From positions 15,861,528 to 15,925,527 of the forward strand of contig NC_063184.1 of assembly GCF_023159225.1 (NCBI RefSeq): a stretch of 64,000 nt of DNA, read 5' to 3'. Shown in pieces: positions 51,145-61,999 of this stretch. This DNA is from Perognathus longimembris pacificus (Eukaryota > Chordata > Mammalia > Rodentia > Heteromyidae). Numbering within the stretch: position 1 is the stretch's first letter; each line of letters starts with the position of its first letter. The notes beneath the pieces are model-generated. The model was not told the DNA's origin. It did not search any database and saw nothing but the letters and a program-made list of their open reading frames with translations. A program made the position numbers and the translations under genes.

Positions 51145-51590
51145 CTAAGGTAGCTATTCAGGAGGCTGAGATCTGATGATTGAACTTTGATTCCTACCAG
51201 GGAAAGAAAGTCCAAGGGTCTCTCATCTCTGATTAACTATCAAGACCCAGATGTGGAGGAGTGGTTCAAGTTGCAGAGAGCTCCAGCCTCAAGCAGAAAA
51301 ATCTAAGGGACAGCACCCAGATGCTGAGTTCAAACTCCAGTGCTAGCATAGAAAAATGGAAATAGGGGGCTGGGAATGTGGCCTAGTGGTAGAGTGCTTG
51401 CCTAGCATGCATGAAGCCCTGGGTTCGATTCCACAGCCCCACATACACAGAAAAAGCCAGAAGTGGAGTGCTAGCCTTGAGCAAAAAGAAGCCAGGTACA
51501 GTGCTGAGGCCCTGAGTTCAAGCCCCAGGACTGGCAAAAAAAAAAAAAAAAAAAAAAAAAAAAGGAAAAAGAAAAAAAGAAAAGAAAAGA
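51145..51590 (+). mobile_element. B1-Geo SINE followed by an IDL-Geo SINE
   Basis: A diverged B1-Geo (51145-51345) and, from 51367, an IDL-Geo missing about 18 bases of Geo (its AGAAGTGGAG runs straight into TGCTAGCC) with a long A-rich tail. Confidence 0.82.
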
Positions 51591-52091
51591 AAAATTAAAA
51601 AGAAGAAGAAATGGCAGTGTAAATTAGAAATATTCAACACACTGGTTTGGATGTTGGATAGGGTCTCTATAACATTGTACATTTAAAAAAATGTTTTCAA
51701 TCATTTTTATTTGGCACATCTTCAAAGTAGGAACCCTAAATCTAAAGAAAGCCGGGATTAGTTGTTGCTGATGATCCTTTGTTGAAAAGGATTAAAGTTA
51801 CCTAGCAATCTCTGTTGTAGGAACCAAAATAAGAGCTGGCTGTCCCCCAGCAATTCCTATGAGATGGAACAGTACAAGTATGTCACTATTTGGGCTGTGG
51901 TACTTTGACCCACATGGCAAAGTAAAATTCACCAAGCAATTCACAGGAGGAAGTGGAAATCTTCTCTAAGAACATTAATTTTGACCAAAGGGAGGGTGGT
52001 TTACAAACTAAAGAGAAAATCATAAGACATGGTCAAAGAGGACTGATGTAATAGTTTACAAAGGAGAACTGGGGAAAAGAAACCTTATTAT

Positions 52092-52408
52092 TGTTAGTAT
52101 TTTCTCCACCTCAGGTGCTCAGCTCCTCCCACTAGCCCCCAGATCCACATATACCTAAACTCCCTGACCTAGAACTATAATGGGCCACTCCCACTCACCA
52201 TTAAGACCAACCTACTTCCTCTTTAGCCCCAGAGAAGCTGCCACCTGGATAAGGTATAGCCGCCATATTGCTCCTTCTCCTGTGGGACATATGGCCCAAC
52301 TAATAAACCTTCTTATAAACCTTCTTCTCCTGTTCGTGACTATCTCCACATGGCCCCCTGGGATGGCTGGGACATATCCTTTCAATTATGTCCTTGAAAA
52401 ATCTAACA
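52092..52408 (+). mobile_element. Candidate solo LTR
   Basis: Bounded by TGTTAG and CTAACA, perfect 6-bp inverted ends, with a pyrimidine-rich body and AATAAA near 52300. The flanks do not match, and a similar start at about 51812 leaves the true left end uncertain. Confidence 0.4.
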
Positions 52409-52612
52409 GGGAGAAAGACATGTGTGTATAATTATGATTTCTTGAACCAGAGGACTTATTTTTAAACTTGCTTTTCTAGAGAGGTAAAGGAAAGCAGCTT
52501 TAGCATTGAGGAATAAATGTGAAAGACTGAGTTACATAGAAAAATGGAAAGGGCAATATTTAGGGGAATGTGGAAGGTTGTAGGTAAAGATCGAAAAAAT
52601 GGAAGTAAGTGG

Positions 52613-52758
52613 TAGAAACTGAATGACAATGGTTCACCCTCATAATCCTAGCTACTCTGAAGGCTAGGATTTGAGGATACAGGTTCAAAGCTAGCCCAGG
52701 CAGAAAATTCCACGAGAATCATCTCCAAGAAAGCAGGAAAAGCCAGAAGTGGAGGTAA
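52613..52758 (+). mobile_element. Left part of a B1-Geo SINE interrupted by the ERV
   Basis: It reaches AGCCAGAAGTGGAGG at the 5' LTR; the remaining Geo half continues after the 3' LTR at 56608-56697 (GTATGGTTCAAGAAATAGAG). Confidence 0.88.
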
Positions 52759-53066
52759 TGAGGTGCCAGACTTTGAAGTCAGGCCCCACCACGTGAACCC
52801 CATTTTAGAATCGAACCCTGAGCCAATCAGATTTGTACCTGTGTTCTAATCTCGCTTGCACAGCTGATTGTTGTAACCTTGTTCTTTGCCTTTATAAGCC
52901 CTGTGTAATCACAGCTCGGGGCTTCCTCCTAACCTCCGCTGTGTCGGTGGGTAGGACGAGGCCCGAGTTGGCAGCTCGTTAAATAAACCCTTGCCTTGCT
53001 TTTGCATTTCGGAGTGTCTGAATCTCGGTGGTCTTCTTGGGGGTGGTCTTGCAACTTGGCACAACA
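52759..53066 (+). repeat. 5' LTR of the ERV
   Basis: Begins TG and ends CA. It holds a CCAAT box (52823-52827), a TATA box TTTATAAG (52891-52898) and a polyadenylation signal AATAAA (52982-52987). At 308 bp it is short for a gammaretroviral LTR. Confidence 0.93.
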
Positions 53067-53068
53067 TT

Positions 53069-53086
53069 TGGGGGCTCGTCCGGGAT
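53069..53086 (+). other. tRNA-Pro primer-binding site
   Basis: TGGGGGCTCGTCCGGGAT starts two bases after the 5' LTR and is the 18-nt complement of the 3' end of tRNA-Pro, as in murine leukaemia-type gammaretroviruses. A splice-donor-like CGAAG|GTAAGA follows at about 53120. Confidence 0.93.
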
Positions 53087-53285
53087 AGCCCCAGAGACCC
53101 TGAGATCCCAGACTCCGAAGGTAAGAAAACAGCGCTGTTCATTTGTTTTGTCTGTCTGTTTTGCTTTTGCTTATACTTGTAGGGCGTGAGTCAGTTTGGT
53201 TTTTAGCTGGAAATGACCAGGAGGGCCTCCTAAACGAGACTCAACCCGCCCACCTTGTACTTGGGTCTGCTCCTTCTGCTTATCT

Positions 53286-53575
53286 GGCAGGAGGTTGTGG
53301 GCCAACTTGGGTCCACTCCTCCTGTACCCTGGCAGGAGGTTGTGGGCCAACTTGGGAGATCTCCAACTCGTAACTCGGGTCCACTCCTTCTGCACCCTTG
53401 CAGGAGGTTGTGGGCCAACTCGGATCCACTCCTTCTGCACCCTTGCAGGAGGTTGTGGGCCAACTCGGGTCCACTCCTTCTTGCAGGAGGTTGTGGGCCA
53501 ACTCGGGTCCATTCCTTCTGCACCCTTGTAGGAGGTTGTGGGCTAGCTTGGGAGATCTCCAACTCGTAGCTTTTC
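53286..53575 (+). repeat. Tandem repeat in the ERV leader
   Basis: Six copies of a CAGGAGGTTGTGGGCCAACT core, at about 53286, 53331, 53400, 53445, 53485 and 53529. Most spacings are near 45 bp, with one about 69 and one shorter. A GGGAGATCTCCAACTCGTA block follows copies two and six, giving a higher-order pattern. The repeats stay partly open in several frames, which makes spurious repetitive peptides. Confidence 0.9.
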
Positions 53576-53657
53576 TTGTTCTCAGGCCTGTGTGTTTTCC
53601 TCCTTTTTTATTGTTTTGTTTTTTGTAGCCTTTTGGACTGAACTTCTGATCAGAGCT

Positions 53658-54113
53658 ATGGATAACGTTCTATCTTGAGGACCTCCATCTAGCCCCCTAG
53701 ACTTGATCCTAGCTCACTGGAGGGAGGTTAAGGAGATAGCTCAAAACCAAGGTGTGGCCCTTAAAAAGGAAAAGTGGATCACCCTGTGCAAGTCAGAATG
53801 GTCCACCTTTGAGGAAATTGAGGGAGCTTTGACATAGGGAGGAAGCATGGAGGAGGAAATGTTTCCCGCTCCATACTCCCCATCCCAGTTAACTCTACAA
53901 GAGGAGGACTCTGAGGAAAATGTTTCAGCTGTGCCCTCCGCTCCGGAGGGTCCTGCCCAGTCAACTCGCCGTTGCCGACAGCCCAGGACACAAACGCATC
54001 AGCCCCAAGTCCAAGTCCTGACCCGCAGCCGCCGACGGGGTGGATGTAGGGCCAGCCCAAGCCACCCACAGGTGGCAGGGAGTGACCTCACCATGCTGCG
54101 TTGTCATCTCTGT
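53658..54113 (+). pseudogene. gag remnant of the ERV (matrix and p12-like part)
   Basis: An ATG at 53658 is followed by a TGA six codons later (53676-53678) and, in the same frame, by a segment resembling the gammaretroviral matrix N-terminus (Leu-x-x-His-Trp-Arg-Glu-Val and Lys-Trp-x-x-x-Cys-x-Ser-Glu-Trp), ending at a TAG (53835-53837). The glycine normally myristoylated after Met is aspartate here. A second open stretch from 53847 is acidic and proline-rich, with an Arg-rich end like the p12 region. No capsid or nucleocapsid follows. It cannot make a Gag polyprotein. Confidence 0.75.
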
Positions 54114-54159
54114 GTTGTTTGTAAGTCTAACAGTCTCTTTTGTGTCAAACCTGCATAGC

Positions 54160-55340
54160 TCATTGGAAAGATGTACAGGCGATGGTTCACAATCAGAGTG
54201 TGAGTGTCCACAGAAAGAACTCTAGGGGGACCCCCACCCAGCCTTCTTAAGCAGAAAATTGTTTGGTGCGCTAAAATGTTTTACTAAGACTAAAAATGTT
54301 TTACTAAAACTATCAAGCCCTGGAAAATGAGGCTGGAGAATGCTAAAATCATTTGTTAAAGGTTTTTGTCTTAAAATGTACGGCCGATGCTTATTCAGCG
54401 TGCTTTAAGATCTTTTGAAAATGTGTGTGTGCATGTGTGAGTGTGAACATGTTCAAGACTGCAGTATGATGCAAAACTAAGTTTAAATTCAAAGGTCTTC
54501 ATGCCATGCAGTAACTGGGACTGAAGAAAAAAAAAAGGCTCTTTTGAAACAAGCAGCCCGTAAGCAAAGGGCGGCACCTGGTTTCAGATTGCCTGTGAGC
54601 TTCAGTTTTTCCGATGCAGATAAAAGCTAAAGTGTTGTGTTAGTGTTAAAAAGGCTTTGGAAATCAAGAATACATTTCTAGATAAGAAATTTGGAAGTAA
54701 AATTGTCCTAAATAATTATTGCAAAGTGAGAAAAGGAGAATTATGGCTACCAAAATGTTTAATTGCCATTCCAGCTTCTTTGTAGGTTTTTTGTAACAGT
54801 TTCCAGCAGGCCCACAGAGAAGCACAGGTGATTCCTACAAGTTTGTCAAGATCTAATACTGACCCTTAATAAGTTCCAGGTAAGAGAGCATGCTTAAAAA
54901 CTACTTCTGTGTGGACCACCTTGTACCTCTGTGTGGACCACCTTGTTGCTTATAATTGGAGTAAAGTGGCCCCTTATAAGACTCATTGATCTGAATCTGC
55001 GGTTTGAAGCCAGCCCGGGCAAAGAAAGGTCCCTGTGAGAGACTTGTCTCTAATCAGCCAGCAGAGTGCTGGGAACGGAGTGGTGTGGAGCTCAAAAGTG
55101 GTAGGGTGCTAGTCTTGAGCTGGAGAGCTGAGGGACAGCACTCAGGCCCTGAGTCCAAGTCGAAAGTCACTCCTCCTGGGACAAAAGTGATGGAGCATCC
55201 AGAGGCAGTAAGCCGCTGCTTGGATGGCAGAGATGGTGTCAGATCCTAGAGTCACTACTGTTGGCCTTTCAAAAGTTAAAGCCGGGAAGTCCTAGAAGAA
55301 TAGTTCATAAGCATGCCTTTCCAATGCCCATGTCTGTCTA
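54160..55340 (+). other. Unassigned middle of the ERV with an inserted SINE
   Basis: About 1.2 kb between the gag and integrase remnants. Nothing matches the expected capsid, protease or reverse transcriptase. A B1-Geo SINE lies at about 54990-55160, and a GTGTGG-ACCACCTTG motif is tandemly repeated near 54910-54955. It may be highly decayed viral sequence or captured host sequence. Confidence 0.6.
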
Positions 55341-56017
55341 CTGGGCAGGAATTTGCCAGTCATCTGTGATAATGGTTAGTAAGGGTAAGTTTGTCAAATG
55401 AGAGGATAGCACTGGGGACAGATTGGAAATTGCATTGTGCTTATAGACCCCAGAGTTCAGGACAGGTAAAGAATGAATCGGACTCTAAAAGAGACCTTAA
55501 CTAAACTGGCCTTAGAGACTGGCGCAGACTGGGTGTCACTCCTTCCTTTTGCTCTGCTTAGAGTAAGAAATTCTCCCTATCAGCTTGGCTTTACTCCTTT
55601 TGAAATAATGTACGGGTACCCCCCACCCATTATCCCTAGCCTTCAGACTGAATTGCTTGCTGATTTGGATAATGCTGAATTTTTGTGTAAACTCGATTAT
55701 TTGCAGCTCGTGTACAAGAATGTGACCCCAACTTAAGGCATTATATAATTCTGCTTCTGTCCCTACCCCCCATTTATTCAGACCAGGGGACTGAAATCCT
55801 AAGAACCACGGTGGAAGGGACCCTAGACGGCATCGCCACTTGGGTTCATTGCTTCCACGCCAGGCCAGCTGACCGCTTTGCACTGGATGACAACTACCGT
55901 GATGGAACATGGGAGGTCTCCAAGCACCCAACTCAGCCGCTTTGCCTTCGTCTCAAGACTGAGACTAAGGTTATAGGTTCCTGGCTAGGTAAGGTCTACG
56001 CCCCTGAGTCAGCCTGA
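55340..56017 (+). pseudogene. pol remnant: broken C-terminal integrase of the ERV
   Basis: The Asp-Asn-Gly around the second catalytic aspartate is seen near 55368, followed by stops. A [10 protein letters not shown] segment at about 55423-55475 is in frame up to Gly-Gln-Val, where a small deletion changes frame and removes the catalytic glutamate position. The next part (55473-55736) reads like the end of the integrase core and linker. After another frame change, 55811-56017 resembles the C-terminal domain and ends in a stop. It is non-functional. Confidence 0.85.
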
Positions 56018-56299
56018 AGAAGTTACAGAAGATGGATGATCTTCACCCATCAGCCCCCCTTTAAAATCAAGGGACCAGAGTTGTTTTGGGGAAGATGAGG
56101 CAGGATAAACTAGAGGCATGCAAAACAGAAGTACAGAGACTATTCTTGTAAGAAATGGTGACAGGCCCTTTGGTTACTACATTGGGCCCTACTGGCCCAT
56201 GCCTTACCTCTATATCATCCCCTAGACATGCAAGCCATTGAAATGGACAGAATGGAGCCATGATTGGCTCCCAAGGTACCAAAAAGAAAAAGGGGGAAA

Positions 56300-56607
56300 T
56301 GAGGTGCCAGACTTTGAAGTCAGGCCCCACCACGTGAACCCCATTTTAGAATCGAACCCTGAGCCAATCAGATTTGTACCTGTGTTCTAATCTCGCTTGC
56401 ACAGCTGATTGTTGTAACCTTGTTCTTTGCCTTTATAAGCCCTGTGTAATCACAGCTCGGGGCTTCCTCCTAACCTCCGCTGTGTCGGTGGGTAGGACGA
56501 GGCCCGAGTTGGCAGCTCGTTAAATAAACCCTTGCCTTGCTTTTGCATTTCGGAGTGTCTGAATCTCGGTGGTCTTCTTGGGGGTGGTCTTGCAACTTGG
56601 CACAACA
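56300..56607 (+). repeat. 3' LTR of the ERV
   Basis: Same length as the 5' LTR with no difference found by eye; TATA box at 56432-56439 and AATAAA at 56523-56528. It is preceded by the polypurine tract at 56281-56299. Confidence 0.93.
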
Positions 56608-56831
56608 GTATGGTTCAAGAAATAGAGTTCCAACCTTGAATAAAAAAGCCAAGCTAGAATGAGAGGCCCTGATTTCAAGCCCCAGTACTGGCACAAAAAT
56701 AAACAAAACTTCAATGGTAGAAAAGATTGATAGTTTAGTATTTGTTCAAGTGTCATGCAATTCTAAAGGACAGAAAAAGAAGCTCTGAGATAAACAAGTA
56801 AACATAATGTAGTTTTAAAAGAAACTATATA

Positions 56832-57040
56832 TGGGCTAGGAATGTAGCTTAGTGGTAGAGTGCTTACCTAGCACGCATGAAGCCCTGGGTTTGATTCCTC
56901 AGTACCACATAAAGAGAAAAAGCCAGAAGTGGCGCTGTGGCTCAAGTGGTAGAGTGCTTACTAGTCTTGAGCAAAAGAAGCTCAGGGACAGTGCCCAGGC
57001 CCTGAGTTCGAGGAGGAGGAGGAGGAGAAAGAGGAGAAGA
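56832..57040 (+). mobile_element. IDL-Geo SINE with (GGA)n tail
   Basis: Typical dimer whose tail is GAGGAGGAGGAGG rather than poly-A. It has an extra TTACTAG inside the Geo A-box region. Confidence 0.85.
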
Positions 57041-57409
57041 GTTGAGGTGGTTTGGGCTTGCAATCCAGCTACTTAGAAGGCAGATTTGGGGATGATAGAA
57101 GAAGCCAGCAGGGGCAGAAGAAAAAAAAAGTTACCAATTAATGGTGTGTGCTATCACTCACCTGTCATCAGTGGAAAGCATAAATAGAAGCATCACAGAC
57201 ATAAATATGAAACACACTATTTGCAAATGAAAATCAAAAGATTTTCAGGCATGGTTCAAGTGTTAAAACAAGTGAGTGGGATGTTCAAAGCTTCAAGTGC
57301 ATATCGTAGTAATATTAAAAAAAATAAAGTACAATACAGAAAACAAAGACAGGCATGCTACCATTTGTAATTTTTTATTTTTGCTATGTATTAAAAATGA
57401 CTGACGCCA

Positions 57410-57612
57410 GGGCCTGGGGATATGGCCTAGTGGCAAGAGGGCTTGCCTCCTATACATGAGGCCCTGGGTTCCATTCCCCAGCACCACATATACAGAAAAT
57501 GGCCAGAAGGGGCGCTGTGGCTCAAGTGGCAGAGTGCTAGCCTTGAGCAAAAAGAAGCCAGGGACAGTGCTCAGGCCCTGAGTCCAAGCCCCAGGACTGC
57601 CAAAAAAAAAAG
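57410..57612 (+). mobile_element. IDL-Geo SINE with exact TSD
   Basis: AAAATGACTGACGCCA at 57394-57409 and 57613-57628. Confidence 0.93.
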
Positions 57613-57624
57613 AAAATGACTGAC

Positions 57625-58050
57625 GCCACATGCTGGTGGCTCATACCTGTCATCCAACTCAGGAGGCTGAGTTTTAAGGATTGCACTTTGAGGCCAGCCT
57701 GATGGCTTGTGAGACTCTCATCTCTAGTAACAAGCAAAAAGCCAGTTAGTTCAAGAAGTAGAGAACTAACTTTGTACAAAAAAGCCACGCAATGGGGCTG
57801 GGGATATGGCCTAGTGGCAAGAGTGCTTGCCTTGTATACATGAGGCCCTGGGTTCGATTCCCCAGCACCACATATACAGAAAATGGCCAGAAGTGGCGCT
57901 GTGGCTCAAGTGGCAGAGTGCTAGCCTTGAGCAAAAAGAAGCCAGGGACAGTGCTCAGGCCCTGAGTTCAAGGCCCAGGACTGGCAAAAAAAAAAAAAAG
58001 CCACGCAAGAGCACAAGGCTCAGAGTACAAGTCCTAGTACAGGCACACAA
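57625..58050 (+). mobile_element. B1-Geo SINE split by an IDL-Geo (57793-57995)
   Basis: The inner IDL-Geo is flanked by AAAAGCCACGCAA on both sides (57780-57792 and 57996-58008); the outer Geo half resumes with GAGCACAAGGCTCAGAG. Confidence 0.9.
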
Positions 58051-58323
58051 TAAACACAAAAATAAAGCAACAGGATTGATATTTTGGAATGTAGAGAAAT
58101 TATTCTTTGACTAAATAATACAATCACTATTTTTAAATCATCCCTGAGCAAACTGAGGTTTGGGGAAAAGCCACTGTCTTCAGATGCTAGTCTGGAAAAA
58201 ATTGTAGTCTCAAGTTGACTCAAATTCAGAAAAGCACAAGCATGGGGTGGGAGCTTAAGCTATTTGGAAGACTTCTTGCCTAGCAAGCACAAAGTCCTGA
58301 GTTCAGTTTTCAGCAAAAGGAGT

Positions 58324-58324
<1 letters not shown>

Positions 58325-58358
<34 letters not shown>
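58325..58358. repeat. (AC)n microsatellite after an ID-like unit
   Basis: Follows an ID-like monomer (about 58240-58320: TTCTTGCCTAGCAAGCACAA and GAGTTCAGTTTTCAGC). Confidence 0.9.
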
Positions 58359-58362
<4 letters not shown>

Positions 58363-58473
58363 TTCAATATTAGAAGTGTTCTCATTAGCTTTGGGTAAGA
58401 ATGGAGTGAAAAATATAGCACCCAATCATTCACTTGGAGACAGTGAAAGCATCATTTCTAAAAGAGATCTCTA

Positions 58474-58703
58474 GGGGCTGGGGATATGGCCTAGTGGCAA
58501 GAGTGCTTGCCTCCTATACATGAGGCCCTGGGTTCGATTCCCCAGCACCACATATACACAAAATGGCCAGAAGGGGCGCTGTGGCTCAAGTGGCAGAGTG
58601 CTAGCCTTGAGCAAGAAGAAGCCAGGGACAGTGCTCAGGCCCTGAGTCCAAGCCCCAGGACTGGCCAAAAAATAAATAAATAAATAAATAAATAAGTAAA
58701 AAT
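58474..58703 (+). mobile_element. IDL-Geo SINE with (AAAT)n tail
   Basis: TSD AAAAGAGATCT at 58460-58470 and 58704-58714. Confidence 0.92.
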
Positions 58704-59337
58704 AAAAGAGATCTGTAGTAAAGACTAGACAGGCACGAACTATTAGAACCTCCCAGAACAAACCATCTAAAGAAGAGAATGGAAGCAAACCAATGAACAC
58801 CCATTAGGATGGCAACTCAGCAGAGGTTAAAAAGCCAGATACTGCGCATGTCAGAAAAATGACTCCCCTCTGAGGAGTGATGAGCAGTATTAGGGAGCTA
58901 AATGGAAGGACACACTGACGTCTCGCTGGGGACTCCACTGCTGTAGAGGATTTCACTGTGGACTGTCTTCCGGGGCAATGACTCAACACTCTAGGTTTAT
59001 GCCAGGTCAGGGGACACAAGACTGCTCCTCTGCCATGAATGAAGTCATACACTATCAGAAAGCAGGTCAGAGGAAACGTTAATCATCTAAGTTAACAGCT
59101 GGCTACACATAACTTTCGATTACAAGCTCTCATTTCTCCAATAAAGAGCGAAGGAAGAAACTCCGAATAAAACCAGACAACATATTTCCAAGTTGAATAA
59201 GGAAAAGTACGGAATCTGACTTGTAGCCTTTGAAGTATTATGATCACTGGAAGAAGGGCAATTGAATTAAGCCTACTATCAATTGTCAATCTTCTACCGC
59301 TTTCTCTACTTGCCTTTTATGTTTTTATTTTCCCTCT

Positions 59338-59762
59338 GTAACAGTCCTGGGCCTTGAACTTAGTACCTGAGCACAGTCCCTTAAATATTATGTGCCCAAG
59401 GCTGGCACTCTTTATCACTTGAGTCACAGTTAATTGGAGTTAAAAAGTCAGATTTGTCTGCCCAGGCTTGCTTCAAACCATGATCCTCAGATCTCAGCCT
59501 CCTAAGTAATTATTAATCATCAGTATATTTTTTTCTGGGTGTCAGTCCCTTATACATGTCATTTCAGCTACCCATGAGGTTAAGATCTGAAGATCATGGT
59601 TTTGAAGACAGCCTGGGCAGGAAAGTCCATGAGACTCTTCTCTCCATTTACCAACAAAAAGCTGAAAGTGGAGCTGTGGCTCAAGTGATAGAACACTAGG
59701 GCTTGAGTAAAAAAAGCCCAGGGACAGCACCCAGGCCCTGAGTTCAAGCTCCAGTACAGGCA
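59338..59762. mobile_element. Antisense and sense B1-Geo SINEs, head to head
   Basis: An antisense decayed copy (59338-59520) is followed by a sense copy (59550-59762); such pairs can fold back in RNA. Confidence 0.75.
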
Positions 59763-59990
59763 TAAAAAGAAAATATCATGTATCATTTCTGCTGGGCAAG
59801 TGTTCTACTGACCTACATTTCCTTCTCTTGGGAGGTAAATGTTCTGTACTAGGAGTGCAGAATGCAGAGTTTACCAAAAGCTGAGAGAGAAGGCAAATGA
59901 GTGTGAAGAATTCTAAATTTCACATTGCACATGGTAGAGAGAGAGGATGGTCCAACCTGAGATTATTTAATTTTTTTTTAAGTTAAATAT

Positions 59991-60171
59991 GGGCTGGGAA
60001 TATGACTTTGAGGTAGAATGCTTGCCAAGCAGGCATGAAGCCCTGGGTTTGATTCCTTAGCATGACATAAATAGAAAAAGCTGTGGGCTGGGAATACAGC
60101 CTAGTGGTAAAGTGCTTGCTGCATATATATGAAGCCCTGGGTTCGATTCCTCAGCACCACATATATAGAAG
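59991..60171 (+). mobile_element. Two IDL monomers in tandem without Geo halves
   Basis: 59991-60081 and 60085-60171 each end at the ATAGAA that normally precedes Geo. They may be truncated dimers or a monomeric IDL lineage. Confidence 0.8.
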
Positions 60172-60213
60172 ATTAGGGGAGGTCAACTTTCATTGTTGCA
60201 AAAGATCAGAATA

Positions 60214-60426
60214 GGGGTGGGAATATGGCCTAGTAGTAGAGTGCTTGCCTCATATACATGAAGCCCTGGATTCGATTTCTCAGCACCACATATATAGAAA
60301 AAAGCTGGAAGTAGCGCTATAGCTCAAGAAGTAGAGTGCTAGCCTTGAGCAAAAAAGAAAAAAAAAAAAACAAAGCTAGGGACATAGCTCAGGCCCGAGT
60401 CCATGCACCAGGACTAACAAAAAAAG
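60214..60426 (+). mobile_element. IDL-Geo SINE with internal A-rich expansion
   Basis: The GAGCAAAAAG spacer of Geo is expanded to about 20 A-rich bases (60347-60372). Confidence 0.85.
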
Positions 60427-60867
60427 TCAAATGTACTGTTGTGAGAAAAATAATAGCCAGACTTGTAGTTATATTGTTTTAAAGGAGTTATTTGGGTGTG
60501 CAGTAAAAGTTGGCATAGAAATCAATCATGAAATCTCTCTTACTGAGTTCCCTATTTCCAGAAATGACAGTTCAGACTTTGCTAGGTGGCACAAGCGTTG
60601 GGTGACTGAGATTCTGCTCTCCATTTTCTTGCATGCTAATAAATTCATTATGGGAGCTACAAGGACACTACTTTCTTTTTTAAATTAGTTTCCAAATTTG
60701 TTTCTCAGCTTTTCTCTTTCTCATCAGTAATCAGTTACATTAGAGATACACTCTTGAACACAATATCATTCATCAGTAAAGGTAGTTCTAAACAAATACA
60801 TGCAGTGGTTTTAGAAAGTATTTCCATATATAATAGAAATGGCTTCTTTCCAAAAATACAACAGAAC

Positions 60868-61050
60868 CAGGTGTGGTGGTGTACAATTATAGTCCCAGTT
60901 ACTGGAGCAGTAAAGATAGGAGAATCTGGGGCCGGGAAAAATTACTAGACCCCGAGTGAAAAATCACTAAAAGCAAAAAGGGCCGCGGGGGGCGGGAGCA
61001 CTACAGTCATGGAACATTTGCTTAGCAAGCATGAGGACCAAGCCCCAGTA
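60868..61050 (+). mobile_element. B1-like and ID-like fragments
   Basis: AACCAGGTGTGGTGGTGTAC (B1-like head) followed, after a G-rich patch, by an ID-like GGAACATTTGCTTAGCAAGC unit and an A-rich tail. Confidence 0.55.
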
Positions 61051-61095
61051 CCACGCAAAAAGAAAGAGAAATCCCAGAAAAAATAATGAATAAGA

Positions 61096-61290
61096 GGGCT
61101 GGGAATGTGGCTTAGTGATAGAGTGCTTGCCTATCATGCACGAAGCTCTGGGTTCAATTCCTCAGCATCACATAAACAGAAAAAGTCAGAAGTGGCACTG
61201 CGGCTCAAGTGGAAGAGAGCCAAAGAAGCTCAGGAACAGTGCCCAGGCCAAGTTCAAGACCCAGGACTGGCCAAATAAAATAAAATAAAA
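61096..61290 (+). mobile_element. IDL-Geo SINE with (AAAAT)n tail
   Basis: The Geo half lacks about 20 bases around its A-box spacer. Confidence 0.82.
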
Positions 61291-61962
61291 TGGGTAAGAA
61301 TATTTTGTAAACAAGAGAAAATGCAGTTGTAACTTCAACTACCTGTTCCTATGAAATACATAGCAACAATATTAGAGATGGCTAAGTTACTAGATGAGCA
61401 TCTAAAAGGACTTGAGTCAACTGGTTAGAGGAGCCAGTCTCCAGTGCATGAATACTAAACTGCTTACTCACACTCCCATTTATATGCTACTATTTTAAGT
61501 TCAAAGTACCTCCTTTCAGGCAGTAATGAAGAGTTTAAAATAAACAAGGGGGGTAGAAAATCTGCCTTATGCCTGGGTCTACTACTTCCCCTTCCATCTC
61601 CCATCACATTTACTAGTCTTTTTTTTTTTTTTTCTTATTCTGTAGCAATAACCCAAGAACTGGGTGTCTAAAAAGTTTGGGGGATACACAACTCTCCTTC
61701 TACTGCTAAAATACTAGGAGTCTGAATTCTGGAAGAGCTCATGAACGTTAAAGCACTGTGTTAAATCTCATGGGATAGCCTTAGAATAACTCGGATCTTT
61801 CTTGAAGACCCAATCCTAACACCATGAACTCACAAAGCCACCTGTTGGCTTCTGTGTATGTGGCTTTATTTGATCCCCCAAACTGTTTTCTACACAGACC
61901 ATACAAAATAGTTCATACGAAGACCCTACACATTCTGTGCCTTGAAAAACTTGAAAAGTTCA

Positions 61963-61999
61963 ACACACACACACACACACACATACACACACACGCGTG
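61963..61999. repeat. (AC)n then GCGTGCGCGTG tract
   Basis: About 15 AC units followed by CGCGTGCGCGTGTGC; not beside a SINE, unlike most others here. Confidence 0.9.

Larger units (their letters stand above)
52759..56607 (+). mobile_element. Internally deleted gammaretrovirus-like endogenous retrovirus with two LTRs
   Basis: A 3.85-kb provirus: 5' LTR, tRNA-Pro primer-binding site, repeat-rich leader, gag remnant, unrecognised middle, integrase remnant, polypurine tract, 3' LTR. The two 308-bp LTRs look identical base for base. Flanks are GTAA on the left and GTAT on the right, a 4-bp duplication with one change. The host site is an older Geo SINE: its two halves rejoin in register (AGAAGTGGAG + GTATGGTTCAAG). 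There is no recognisable capsid, protease, reverse transcriptase or env. With near-zero LTR divergence, the element was probably moved recently in trans by a related intact virus, as for VL30-type elements. Confidence 0.93.

Noticed and set aside
56067..56280. env remnant between integrase and the polypurine tract
   Set aside because: A short Gly-Pro/Leu-rich stretch hints at a transmembrane-protein end but is too short and broken to call.
57746..58114. Repeated peptides of the type HEALGSIPQHHIYRKWPE and their antisense partners at many places
   Set aside because: Each is a translation of an IDL-Geo SINE. The same peptide recurs at more than ten sites at the same position in the SINE.
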